Shown: positions 46,772 through 54,441 of the stretch, piece after piece
How the letters are laid out: each line of letters begins with the position of its first letter
Numbering within the stretch: the first letter of the stretch is position 1
Source of the DNA: Bradyrhizobium sp. STM 3843
GTDB taxonomy: Bacteria > Pseudomonadota > Alphaproteobacteria > Rhizobiales > Xanthobacteraceae
Direction: 5' to 3'
Assembly (NCBI RefSeq): GCF_000239815.1
Contig: NZ_CAFK01000101.1
Location: 1-64,000, forward strand
DNA length: 64,000 bases
Position numbers and translations under genes: made by a program
Notes under the pieces: generated by a model
Told to the model about the DNA's origin: nothing
Database searches by the model: none
Seen by the model: only the letters and a program-made list of their open reading frames with translations

Positions 46772-47632
46772 TTACGTCGAGGAAGTGATGTCCCAGTACG
46801 CGTTCAACCATTGATCGAACGTGTGAGTCTGGGGATAGGCGCGCCGCACTTGCGCGATGTCGAAGTGAAAGCCCTTTTCCTCGAACCAGCGATACATCAT
46901 CGTCAGCTCCCGCCCCATGTTCTTCTCGAACTGATCCCAGGACACCTGAACATAGTTCACGTCTCGCATCGTTGCACGGCTGAATGCGTCCGCAATCTGC
47001 TGCATCGACAATTCATCGCCCGCCAGCGAAAACGTTCTGTTCTTCCATTCGTCGGGATGCTCGAACGCGAGCGAGGAAAATGCGCCGATGTCGTCTACCG
47101 CCACCATCTGCAGGGTTACCGTCGGGTTCAACGGCTGCTGCAGTTGCCCGCTCCGGATCGAATCGCCGAATCCTCTATGCCAGTTTTCCATGAAGAAGAC
47201 GGGTCGCAGGATCGTGTACTGCAAGCCGCTCGATCGCAGATGGGCCTCCACTTCGATTTTGCTTTCGAAGTGAGGAAGGCCGGTCTTCTCGTCAGCCGAG
47301 CCGACCGAGCTGTAAACGACATGGACGACGCTCTGCCGCTTCGCTGCTTCGATGACCGCCGCGCCCTGCCGGACCTCGTTGGCCGAGTAAGGTTGAACGG
47401 AGAATACGCCGTACACGCCAGCCATCGCGCGCATCAGGCTGCCGGCGTCGTCGAGGCTTCCCTGCAGGACTTCCGCGCCAAGCCCGGCCAAGCGACGGGC
47501 TGCGTCGCCATGGGGATCTCGTACCAGCACACGCACCCTGAATCCTTTCTTTTGCAAGTGCCGGCATACAGCGCCGCCCTGCCTGCCGGTGACGCCCATC
47601 ACCAGAATGATTTGTTCGCTATGGTTCGACAC
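46772..47632 (-). CDS. NmrA/HSCARG-family NAD(P)-binding protein
   Basis: A 286-residue atypical short-chain dehydrogenase. The nucleotide site GVTGRQGGAVCRHLQKKGF (about residues 13-31) and VYSSVGSADEKTGLPHFESK, then the conserved ILRPVFFMENW, identify the NmrA-like group, which bind NADP as redox sensors or reduce unknown substrates. No active-site Tyr-x-x-x-Lys is seen, as usual there. The GTG at 47632 is preferred: GGGAG lies just upstream and the conserved part starts at once; the frame is open 33 codons more. It is 26 bases downstream of the SRPBCC gene, on the same strand. Confidence 0.88.
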   Translation of the reverse strand: MSNHSEQIILVMGVTGRQGGAVCRHLQKKGFRVRVLVRDPHGDAARRLAGLGAEVLQGSLDDAGSLMRAMAGVYGVFSVQPYSANEVRQGAAVIEAAKRQSVVHVVYSSVGSADEKTGLPHFESKIEVEAHLRSSGLQYTILRPVFFMENWHRGFGDSIRSGQLQQPLNPTVTLQMVAVDDIGAFSSLAFEHPDEWKNRTFSLAGDELSMQQIADAFSRATMRDVNYVQVSWDQFEKNMGRELTMMYRWFEEKGFHFDIAQVRRAYPQTHTFDQWLNAYWDITSST

Positions 47633-47658
47633 GATAGTTGCTCCCTCGATGGAGTGGT

Positions 47659-48162
47659 TCAGACTGCCTGTTTCGCCGCTTCGGCTTCCGCCGCGAGCGC
47701 GAGACGTTCGACCCAGTCCTGGTGATAGCAATACAACGCACCAGGATGCCGGCGCCCGATCACGTCGAGGAAGAATTCACCTTGCTGGGTTTCCTCGGTC
47801 AGTAGGTGGCAGCCTGCGTTGGTCGGTGTGATGACCCAGCCGTGATAAGCGGTGGAGCCGGTCTCATCGCCATCCACCGTCGTCGCCCATGCGAGCCGGC
47901 GATTGGGAATGCATTCGGTGACGGTCAGGCTCATCGGATAGCCGACCGTCACGCGGTGGTAGCGCGTGCCGAGCGCCAGTTCCGATTCTCCGGACAGGAT
48001 GCGCACCTGATTTTCGGCGGGGAAGTAGCGCGACCAATGCTCCGCATCGATGAGCAGCTTCCACACCACTTCGGGCGGAGCTTTCACGTCGATATCATTG
48101 AGGGCGTAGATAGCCGAGATCTTGGGGTCGTATTGCGCGGGCCAGATTACATGATCATACAT
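47659..48162 (-). CDS. SRPBCC-family (START/Bet v1-like) protein
   Basis: A 167-residue small-molecule-binding domain. IYALNDIDVKAPPEVVWKLL (about residues 18-37), DAEHWSRYFPAENQV and YPMSLTVTECIPNRRLAWAT are the alternating strands and helix of the Bet v1 fold used by polyketide cyclases and lipid-transfer proteins. The end WVERLALAAEAEAAKQAV is the long C-terminal helix lining the pocket. Ligand unknown. It precedes the NmrA-like gene by 26 bp and likely forms an operon with it and the downstream SDR. Downstream of the next upstream gene a palindromic repeat separates it. Confidence 0.85.
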   Translation of the reverse strand: MYDHVIWPAQYDPKISAIYALNDIDVKAPPEVVWKLLIDAEHWSRYFPAENQVRILSGESELALGTRYHRVTVGYPMSLTVTECIPNRRLAWATTVDGDETGSTAYHGWVITPTNAGCHLLTEETQQGEFFLDVIGRRHPGALYCYHQDWVERLALAAEAEAAKQAV

Positions 48163-48189
48163 CGTTTACGACGCCTTCTTGAACAGGAC

Positions 48190-48282
48190 GTAGGATGGGT
48201 TGAGCCGAAGGCGAAACCCATCAGCTGAATGATTGGTCTCGATGGGTTTCGCTGACGCTCAACCCATCCTACGAGCTAAGCG
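48190..48282. repeat. 93-bp palindromic repeat, GTAGGATGGGT type, copy 2
   Basis: Matches 45822-45914 over its whole length with about five differences, including the flank GAGCTAAGCG at one end. The arms GTAGGATGGGTTGAG and CTCAACCCATCCTAC pair perfectly here, better than in copy 1. It lies upstream of the SRPBCC gene and downstream of the F420-reductase-like gene. Confidence 0.75.
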
Positions 48283-48346
48283 CCCGGCAGACCTGCCGCT
48301 CCGTCGGGCATCTCGCCGCTCTTCAACGGCGCCTATACGCCTTCGA

Positions 48347-48949
48347 TCACTGCTCCTTCTTGAACAAATCCTGGAAGATGAGCTGACCCCAAGTGCGGCC
48401 ACGTGCGTGGACCAGCGCGCCGCCCTCGTTGAGCTTTCCCAGCTTGACGGGTGCGAACCCGAGTTGTTTGGCCAAGGCCGCCACGGGTGCGATCGCATCG
48501 TCGTCGTCACTAGATAGAAGGACGACGCGGTGGCCGCCTTCGACGATCGGATCGGCAGCCAGGGTGGCCGCAATCAGGTGATTGAAGCCTTTCACCAACT
48601 TGGCGCCCGTGAACGCCTTCGCGACGAAGGCAGAGGACGGGAGACCGTCCAGCTCCTCAGGGAAGACTCCAAACGTATTCATCGCGTCGATGACCGTCTT
48701 GCCTTTCCAGTTCGGCAGGGCCTTCGCAACCTCGCGATGTTCCCCGAACGGGACCGCCAGGATGATCGTGTCGGCCTCGAGCGCATCCCGCAGCGACTTG
48801 GCGACGACCGTGGGTCCAATCGCCCGAGCCTGCGGCGCCAACGCCTCGGACGGCCGGCGGCTCGCGACGGCCACCTCGATGTTCTTGCGGGCGAAGGCCC
48901 GGGCGAGGGCCTGGCCTACCGCACCAAATCCCACAATCGCATAGCTCAT
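48347..48949 (-). CDS. NAD(P)-binding oxidoreductase, NADPH-dependent F420 reductase-like
   Basis: A 200-residue Rossmann protein. MSYAIVGFGAVGQALARAF is the G-x-G-x-x-G dinucleotide loop with ASRRPSE favouring NADP. ILAVPFGEHREVAKAL, KTVIDAMNTFG and AKAFTGAKLVKGFNHL are typical of the F420:NADP oxidoreductase-like family (NPD/COG2085). Bradyrhizobia are not known to rely on F420, so a different substrate is likely and the name reflects fold only. GGAGA precedes the ATG by eight bases. It follows the SDR gene at 49900 on the same strand. Confidence 0.87.
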   Translation of the reverse strand: MSYAIVGFGAVGQALARAFARKNIEVAVASRRPSEALAPQARAIGPTVVAKSLRDALEADTIILAVPFGEHREVAKALPNWKGKTVIDAMNTFGVFPEELDGLPSSAFVAKAFTGAKLVKGFNHLIAATLAADPIVEGGHRVVLLSSDDDDAIAPVAALAKQLGFAPVKLGKLNEGGALVHARGRTWGQLIFQDLFKKEQ

Positions 48950-49165
48950 GATACGTCTCCAATCCGTGTTGATATCGATCCCCTGGCCTTCAATGGCGCT
49001 GGGTTATCCGTTTCGCTGCATGGTGACCTTCGCGAGATCTTCTGACCGCCACCCGAAGCGATGCGCGGCATCGCTTCGAATTCCTGAATTGACGCGCAGG
49101 CGTCCTGCCGTGAACGACTTCCGCGCGGCCGGACGGTCAGCCACGTCCCGCGATCAGGCGCGATG

Positions 49166-49900
49166 TCAGATGGCCGAGAAGCCGCCGTCGACAGACAGCT
49201 CCACCCCATTCACGAAGCTGGCATCGTCGGACGCAAGAAACACCGCGACCGCCGCAATTTCCTCAGGACGACCCATCTTTCCCCGCGGGATCAGCGATTC
49301 AAACATCCGCTTCGCCTCCTCGGTGAGAACCTGGTCCTGCATCGGTGTGGCGATCGGCCCCGGGTGCAGCACGTTCACCCGGATATTCCTGCCCTTCAGT
49401 TCGTTGAGCCACCCGCGTGCGAATGCGTGCAACGCCGCCTTGCTCGCCGCATACACGCTGTAACCAGGAAAACCTTTCACCGAAGCAACTGATCCGGTCA
49501 TGAAGATCGATCCGCCATCGTTGAACAGCGGTAAGGCCTTCTGAACCGTGAACAGCGTGCCGCGCGCATTCAGGTTGAAGGTCGCATCGAAATGCTGCTC
49601 GGTAATCTCGCCCAGTGGGACGGCTTCGCCCGTGCCGGCGCTCGCGTACAGAACGTCGATCTTGCCCTTTTCCCGTTTGACTGTGTCGAACAGGCGGTCG
49701 AGGTCGTCGAGATTGGCCGCGTCGCCACGCACGCCGGTCACGTTGCGGCCAATCAGCCTGACGGCTTCGTCGAGCGCCTCCTGTCTCCGGCCCGTGATGA
49801 AGACATAGGCGCCTTCTTCAACGAACCGCTTGGCGCTCGCGAGCGCCATGCCGCTCGATCCGCCCGTGATGACTGCAACCTTACCTTCAAGCTTTCCCAT
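49166..49900 (-). CDS. SDR-family oxidoreductase
   Basis: A 244-residue classical short-chain dehydrogenase. VAVITGGSSGMALASAKRFV (about residues 8-27) is the cofactor loop; the usual G-x-x-x-G-I-G reads GGSSGMA, so the third glycine is alanine. YASAGTGEAVPL, the serine in MTGSVASVKGFPG and YSVYAASKAAL (Tyr-x-x-x-Lys) are present. PEEIAAVAVFLASDDASFVN and VDGGFSAI end the protein normally. AAGGAAAG is upstream of the ATG. The LysR gene at 50189 is divergent, suggesting control of this gene and perhaps of those downstream. Confidence 0.93.
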   Translation of the reverse strand: MGKLEGKVAVITGGSSGMALASAKRFVEEGAYVFITGRRQEALDEAVRLIGRNVTGVRGDAANLDDLDRLFDTVKREKGKIDVLYASAGTGEAVPLGEITEQHFDATFNLNARGTLFTVQKALPLFNDGGSIFMTGSVASVKGFPGYSVYAASKAALHAFARGWLNELKGRNIRVNVLHPGPIATPMQDQVLTEEAKRMFESLIPRGKMGRPEEIAAVAVFLASDDASFVNGVELSVDGGFSAI

Positions 49901-50162
49901 GACTTTCCTTCAGGCTCCGCCTTTGCTCTTTCGGGGAGGCCCCCGAGAACCTCGACGTAGATCTGCCGGCGTCAGGTGTTGAGTGCAGAAGCGCGCACAC
50001 CGGTGGTGCTAAATCGATCCGGCTGGACGACTGACATCAGCGGCGACGATCGGCATCCGTCGTTCGGAATTGAGCCGCGCTTGTCGGCATTGGCTATGAT
50101 CACCGCCCGTGCCACCCACAGACGAGATGCTGGTCGATGTGTTGGATACGAGCTTTGGAAGG

Positions 50163-50178
50163 GGCACCGCGCGGTGCC
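50163..50178. promoter_or_regulatory. Perfect 16-bp palindrome before the LysR gene
   Basis: GGCACCGCGCGGTGCC is fully self-complementary and ends 10 bases before the start codon, covering the place of the ribosome binding site. It could be an operator for autoregulation or an RNA hairpin that limits translation. Confidence 0.4.
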
Positions 50179-50188
50179 AAATTGCATC

Positions 50189-51085
50189 ATGATTGACTGG
50201 GATGACGTCCGCTACTTTCTTGCCGTCGCGCGCGGAGGCTCGGTGCGGGCTGCCGCCGAGCGCCTCGGTGTGAACCACTCGACCGTGCTGCGACGCATCG
50301 CCCAGCTCGAGGAACGCCTCGGGGCGCATATGTTCGAGAAGCTGCCTTCGGGCTACCGCCTGACGGCTGCGGGCGAGGAGGTCCTCGAGTTCGCGGACCA
50401 GATGGAAGCGTCGTCGCACCAGTTGGAGACGCGCGTCTTCGGGCGCGACCAGAGCGTGCGCGGGCTTCTGCGGGTGACGCTGGCACCGCCCCTCGCGACA
50501 CACCTGCTCATGCCGGATTTCGCCGATTTCGCGCGTCTGCATCCGGACATCGAGATGGAAATCTTGTCGTCCGGCGAGCTGGCAAATCTGACCAACCGAG
50601 AGGCCGACGTCGCGATCCGCGTCGTCTACGACCGCAAAACCCTGCCGCTCAATCTTCACGGCCTGAAGGGGCCGGAGCTGTTCGGCGGCATCTACATGTC
50701 CCGCGATCGACTGGCCGCGTGGCGTGCGGGCGCGCCTGATCCCATCCGGTGGATCGTCATAAGCATTCATGGAATTCCGGACTGGGTCCGCGAGGGTGAG
50801 GTTCGCGCCACCGGGGTTCCGTTCAGGACCACGGACGCCGAGGCGCAGCTCGTCGCGGTACGGCAAGGGATCGGGATGACGACACTGCCGTGCTTCGTTG
50901 GCGATGCCGATCCCCTCCTGGTGAGGGTGCCCGGCACCGACCTCCACCTGTACGGAACGCTCTGGCTTCTCACCCAGGGGGAGACACGCAAGACGAAGCG
51001 TGTAAGGTTCTTCACTGAGTTCGTATCCCGCAGGCTCACGGCGTACGCTCCGCTTCTCGCGGGGCTGTCCGTATCGCGCGACTGA
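50189..51085 (+). CDS. LysR-family transcriptional regulator
   Basis: A 298-residue regulator with a normal layout: winged helix-turn-helix (WDDVRYFLAVARGGSVRAAA, then VNHSTVLRRIAQLEERLG, residues 4-45), a linker helix, and the type 2 periplasmic-like effector domain from VRGLLRVTLAPPLATHLLMP on. The ATG at 50189 begins IDWDDVRYF, the family start; longer frames are not supported. The 288-bp gap to the divergent SDR gene is the likely operator region, and a 16-bp palindrome is at its end. The effector is unknown; LysR regulators of this group usually control the divergent oxidoreductase. Confidence 0.93.
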   Translation: MIDWDDVRYFLAVARGGSVRAAAERLGVNHSTVLRRIAQLEERLGAHMFEKLPSGYRLTAAGEEVLEFADQMEASSHQLETRVFGRDQSVRGLLRVTLAPPLATHLLMPDFADFARLHPDIEMEILSSGELANLTNREADVAIRVVYDRKTLPLNLHGLKGPELFGGIYMSRDRLAAWRAGAPDPIRWIVISIHGIPDWVREGEVRATGVPFRTTDAEAQLVAVRQGIGMTTLPCFVGDADPLLVRVPGTDLHLYGTLWLLTQGETRKTKRVRFFTEFVSRRLTAYAPLLAGLSVSRD

Positions 51086-51132
51086 CACGCGGCAGGTCGC
51101 CGGCGACGCCTGCCGCCGGGACGGACTGGCGG

Positions 51133-51690
51133 CTAACGGCTGTTGCTCTCGTCCCTGTCAAATTTGAAATCGGCAGGCAAGCGGCCACGGAAGGGCTGCA
51201 TCTTATTTGCCGCCGCCTTGGTCCGCTTGCGCAAGTCGACGAGCTGCGCCGTCAGTCCGACGATGAGCACGACGAGAAGCGCGGCCTGCGCACCTAGCAG
51301 CAGCGGCGACTTCGGATCGGTCACCAGCGGATGTCCGTCCGGTACGCGCCGCAGCGTCTCGGTCACGGTCGGCACCATCAGCAGGAAGACGGTGAGGCTC
51401 AGGCAGATCGTTTCGACATAGCTGGCCGCGCGTCCAGGCCCCGGGAGGCTCCCGACGCCATAGCCCGCGAGCAGCAGCAGGAGCGTGGCAATGCCGATGA
51501 CATAGCTCACCGGCTGGTGCGCGACGAGGAAGACGGTCACGGCGCCGACCAGCATCGAGAAAAAGTAGACGAGGCCCGCTCCCGACCGCGGCACGATCCG
51601 GCCACGACCGGCGAGCATGTACGCGGCCGCAGGGATGGCGGGCAAGCTGCCGAGCGTATGCACCCAGCCGAGCGGAGAGATTCCAAACAT
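51133..51690 (-). CDS. Polytopic membrane protein of unknown function
   Basis: A 185-residue inner-membrane protein with four to five hydrophobic helices (VYFFSMLVGAVTVFLVAH, SYVIGIATLLLLLAGYGVG, CLSLTVFLLMVPTVTETL, LLLGAQAALLVVLIVGLTAQ) and a basic C-terminal tail (LRKRTKAAANKMQPFRGRL). I do not recognise its family. An operator-like inverted repeat at 51757-51774 stands 67 bases upstream, nearly identical to one in front of the TetR gene that precedes it, so it is probably the regulator's main target. Likely role: membrane stress or efflux, inferred only from the regulator. Confidence 0.75.
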   Translation of the reverse strand: MFGISPLGWVHTLGSLPAIPAAAYMLAGRGRIVPRSGAGLVYFFSMLVGAVTVFLVAHQPVSYVIGIATLLLLLAGYGVGSLPGPGRAASYVETICLSLTVFLLMVPTVTETLRRVPDGHPLVTDPKSPLLLGAQAALLVVLIVGLTAQLVDLRKRTKAAANKMQPFRGRLPADFKFDRDESNSR

Positions 51691-51756
51691 GTCCTGAGCC
51701 TTTCATTGAGGGGGCGAGTGGTGGACTGGGAGAGACGGGAGGAGAGGGCGATATTG

Positions 51757-51774
51757 CTATCTACTAATAGGTAG
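51757..51774. promoter_or_regulatory. TetR operator candidate 1, CTATCT-N6-AGGTAG
   Basis: Inverted repeat with one mismatch between arms, lying between the TetR stop and the membrane-protein start. It shares arms and spacing with 52409-52426 (CTACCT-N6-AGGTAG), which lies in front of the TetR gene. Two copies around one regulator mark a likely TetR-family binding site. Confidence 0.6.
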
Positions 51775-51818
51775 GTTACGGCGCGGCTTTGACCTCAGGG
51801 ATTGGGTTTCACTTGGCT

Positions 51819-52400
51819 TCATTGGACGATGAGGCGCTCCAGCACCGGACGGAGGATGACACCGAACATCTTGGCGTCACCATAGGCGCGGGCGGAGAGC
51901 ATCGCGCCGTGGACGGTGGCCATCAGTGCTTCGGCCTCGCTTTTGGCGGGCCCGGCCAGTTGCAGGCCGCCCTGTTTGGCACCTCTTTCCAGAACCGAGG
52001 TCAGCCACGCCGACAGCGCGCGAAAATGCGCACGCACTTCGAGCGCGACCTCTTCGGGTAGCACGGGAATCTCGCCGGCAAGGAGGGCGCATACGCAAAT
52101 GGGAGCGGTCGCATCCGTGATGCAGGCGTCCCAATAGGCAATATAGGCCCGGAGTTGCTCGCGGGGATCGGAGACGGCCCGCTCCAAGGCGGCAATGCCC
52201 GCATGGGCCTCTTCACGATACTGGGCGACCAGCGTGCGCACCAAATCGGACTTGCTGGGGAAGTGGTGGTGAATGCTGGCGTTGCGGATCCCGACCACCT
52301 TGGAAATGTCGGCATAGCTGAAGCCGTTATAGCCACCCGCTGATATCAGCGAGCGTGCACAGCGGAGGATGTCCTCGGCGGTGGACGAGAGATTGCTCAT
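51819..52400 (-). CDS. TetR-family transcriptional regulator
   Basis: A 193-residue repressor. The DNA-binding region is at residues 1-52: ILRCARSLISAGGYNGFSYA, then DISKVVGIRNASIHHHFPSK with the typical Y/H-HHF recognition helix end and KSDLVRTLV. The remainder is a helical ligand domain containing two cysteines (APICVCALLAGEI). The size and the AGGYNGFSYADI pattern resemble the AcnR/YcdC-like subgroup. A perfect operator-like repeat sits nine bases upstream of its start codon, suggesting autoregulation, and the related site at 51757 points to the downstream membrane-protein gene as target. Confidence 0.93.
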   Translation of the reverse strand: MSNLSSTAEDILRCARSLISAGGYNGFSYADISKVVGIRNASIHHHFPSKSDLVRTLVAQYREEAHAGIAALERAVSDPREQLRAYIAYWDACITDATAPICVCALLAGEIPVLPEEVALEVRAHFRALSAWLTSVLERGAKQGGLQLAGPAKSEAEALMATVHGAMLSARAYGDAKMFGVILRPVLERLIVQ

Positions 52401-52408
52401 GCGTTTTT

Positions 52409-52426
52409 CTACCTTTGAGTAGGTAG
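52409..52426. promoter_or_regulatory. TetR operator candidate 2, CTACCT-N6-AGGTAG
   Basis: A perfect 6-bp inverted repeat with TTGAGT between the arms, starting nine bases upstream of the TetR start codon. Matches 51757-51774. The placement across the ribosome binding region suggests repression of its own synthesis. Confidence 0.6.
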
Positions 52427-52489
52427 GATGTCAAGGCGCGCCTTGCGTCGGCTCTCCGACACCGTCGCGGAGCGCGGGCGGATCGGCCC

Positions 52490-53209
52490 TCAAATGACAT
52501 CGATATTGTGGATATCGATCGAGATTGCGACGCGATCGAGGATGGGCCGGTTGTCTGCCCCGGCGGTATAGACGCGCCGTTTCGTCGGGAAAACGAGTCC
52601 GCCAAATTCGCGGTGATCACTCGCGTAGTTCGCGCTCGTCGTGCCTCCCATGATTTCGACGCTGTAATCATGCCGGCGCAGCAATCCCGCCGTATCGAAA
52701 TAGAATATCTGCTCGGTCGAATGGCTATGCACATCCGCGGGGAAGGTTACTTTCAGGCGGCGCCATGTCTCGCCATTCTCATCCCAGGGGGCGACTTCTT
52801 CGGTCTCGAAGCCGGGCAGTTTGAACAGGAATGGCGTGGTCAGGTAGGTCCACATCGCGTAGCCGGTGAAGTAGACCAAATGCTGCTGATCCCACGGTGT
52901 CGGGATCGTGTGGCCCTCGAAGAAAGAGCGTGGTGACTCGCGCTCGTTGAGGATTGCCCCATCATCCGCGACGATCGTCGTCCTCGCCGGCTCGTAGACA
53001 CAGTGCTGGCCTGCCTTCAGGAAGGGCGAATATTCCGTATGCTGTCGATGTGCGAGCACCGTGCAACGAACGTCAGAATAGGCATCGGGCCAACCCTTGA
53101 CATGCCATAGCGCGCCCGCGGCGCTGATGTGCGCATCCAGTTTGCTCACCTGCTGCCAACGCGCCCAGCCGCCATGGGCCGCGATAGCCAGATCCAACAG
53201 ATCGCTCAT
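52490..53209 (-). CDS. Conserved hypothetical protein (239 aa)
   Basis: A soluble protein without signal peptide or membrane span. It is rich in aromatic residues and beta strands (HCVYEPARTTIVADDGAILN, LVYFTGYAMWTYLTTPFLFK, DENGETWRRLKVTFPADVHS, IFYFDTAGLLRRHDYSVEIM), giving the impression of a large antiparallel sheet as in lipocalin- or LolA-like folds; this is an impression, not a match. It begins LLDLAIAAHGGWARWQQ. GGAG stands upstream of the ATG at good distance. It is divergent from an HxlR gene across a control region with twin direct repeats, so it is probably regulated by that protein. Confidence 0.75.
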   Translation of the reverse strand: MSDLLDLAIAAHGGWARWQQVSKLDAHISAAGALWHVKGWPDAYSDVRCTVLAHRQHTEYSPFLKAGQHCVYEPARTTIVADDGAILNERESPRSFFEGHTIPTPWDQQHLVYFTGYAMWTYLTTPFLFKLPGFETEEVAPWDENGETWRRLKVTFPADVHSHSTEQIFYFDTAGLLRRHDYSVEIMGGTTSANYASDHREFGGLVFPTKRRVYTAGADNRPILDRVAISIDIHNIDVI

Positions 53210-53243
53210 TGTTCATCTCCAACTGGCGCGGATACACCGGCTA

Positions 53244-53300
53244 TAGTTTAATTTTGCAACCTCTCGACAAGCATGCATATTTAGTTTAACTTTGCAACCT
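53244..53300. promoter_or_regulatory. Twin 19-bp direct repeats, HxlR operator candidate
   Basis: TAGTTTAATTTTGCAACCT (53244-53262) and TAGTTTAACTTTGCAACCT (53282-53300) differ at one base and are 38 bp apart start to start. Each contains the palindrome TTGCAA. They lie in the 117-bp gap between the divergent hypothetical gene and the HxlR gene, in a clearly AT-rich patch, and are the likely operators and promoter area for both. Confidence 0.65.
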
Positions 53301-53326
53301 ATATCGAAAGCGGCGCTGGAGAGCAC

Positions 53327-53779
53327 GTGAAAGGCAAGCGAACGGATCTCGGAAACTCCGCCTGCGGCATCGCGCGGTCTTTACAGGTGATCGGCGACTG
53401 GTGGTCGCTCCTGATCGTGCGCGACGCATTCCAAGGCAGGCAGCGGTTCACGGAGTTTCAAAGGAATCTGGGGCTTGCGAAGAACATTCTGTCCAGCCGC
53501 CTCAAGAAGCTCGTCGACGCCGGCATCTTCACCGTCGAACCCGACCCGAACTCCGCGCTCAGCCATCTTTATGTGCTGACCCGCAAGGGCGAGGAGCTCT
53601 GCGTGATCCTCGTCGCGCTCTGGCAATGGGGCGAGGACCATTGTTTCGAGACCGGCGAACTCGACCATCGCATGGTGGACCGCGCGACCGGGAAGCCACT
53701 GGCAAGGCTAACGCTCACTGCTCAGGACGGGCGCAAGATTGGCCCTCGCGACTTTCGCCTGAAGGCGCGGCATGGCTAG
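53327..53779 (+). CDS. HxlR-family transcriptional regulator
   Basis: A 150-residue winged-helix regulator starting with GTG. The signature is present: SACGIARSLQVIGDWWSLLI (the cysteine plus GDWW), VRDAFQGRQRFTEFQRNLGL, and KNILSSRLKKLVDAGIFTVE as the recognition helix and wing. A C-terminal extension of about 50 residues follows. The N-terminal cysteine could serve as a thiol redox switch, as in related regulators. Divergent from the 239-residue hypothetical gene. The two 19-bp repeats upstream are candidate binding sites. Confidence 0.92.
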   Translation: MKGKRTDLGNSACGIARSLQVIGDWWSLLIVRDAFQGRQRFTEFQRNLGLAKNILSSRLKKLVDAGIFTVEPDPNSALSHLYVLTRKGEELCVILVALWQWGEDHCFETGELDHRMVDRATGKPLARLTLTAQDGRKIGPRDFRLKARHG

Positions 53780-53925
53780 GTCGTCAGCCGGAGTGTCGTT
53801 CTGGCTGCGTGGCCCAACGAGACCGCGCCGATCATGCCGCCGGCGGAGGGACTGAGCGCAGCGCGCAGGCCTACGCGTTCAATGTTGTTTGTTACGTGAC
53901 CAGTCGATGCGAGTCGTGGGTCATC

Positions 53926-54360
53926 TTATGGCAGAGACCCGACGATCCGCTGGTCGTGGCGTGCGGCGATGGCAGGCAACAGGTGCATATTCTGGTCGCG
54001 CGGCTCGGGAATGTCGCGGAGATCGCGGAAAAACTCCTCATGCCGTCGCGGCGTCGAGACCAGGATATGGCGGGCATCGGCAGCTCCGACATTGGTGAAG
54101 CCGTGCACGACCCCTTTGGGGACCTGCACGCGCGCGCCGGGCTCGACCAGTTCCGTGCGGTCGCCGATCAGGTATTTCAGCGTCCCCTCCAGCACGATGA
54201 ACAGCTTGTCCTCGCTCGCCGAGATATGCGCCGGTGCGCCGAAGCCCGGCTTGATCGTCATGTCCAGGATCGTGAACGGGCTTGTCTCCGGATTGATGAT
54301 CCTGGTGCTGATCCCTGCGAAATCCGTCTGCTCGAATGTGGTCGTGATACCGGCTTCCAT
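53926..54360 (-). CDS. Cupin-domain protein
   Basis: A 144-residue single cupin. Motif 1 is GAPAHISASEDKLFIVLEGT (about residues 40-59), with histidine and a glutamate, and motif 2 is PGARVQVPKGVVHGFTNVG (about residues 73-91). The extra C-terminus (ARHILVSTPRRHEEFFRDLR) is common in cupins of the quercetinase-like subgroup, but enzymatic activity is not shown. Possible ATGs are 54423, 54372 and 54360; GAGAGA upstream favours the last. It lies 81 bases downstream of the SDR-like gene on the same strand and may share its message. Confidence 0.85.
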   Translation of the reverse strand: MEAGITTTFEQTDFAGISTRIINPETSPFTILDMTIKPGFGAPAHISASEDKLFIVLEGTLKYLIGDRTELVEPGARVQVPKGVVHGFTNVGAADARHILVSTPRRHEEFFRDLRDIPEPRDQNMHLLPAIAARHDQRIVGSLP

Positions 54361-54441
54361 GGTCTCTCTCATGCTCTCAATCGTGTCGTCGTGTCTCGGC
54401 CTGGACGCGTCGCGGGTCCGCAACGCGGTTTCGCTGATCGA

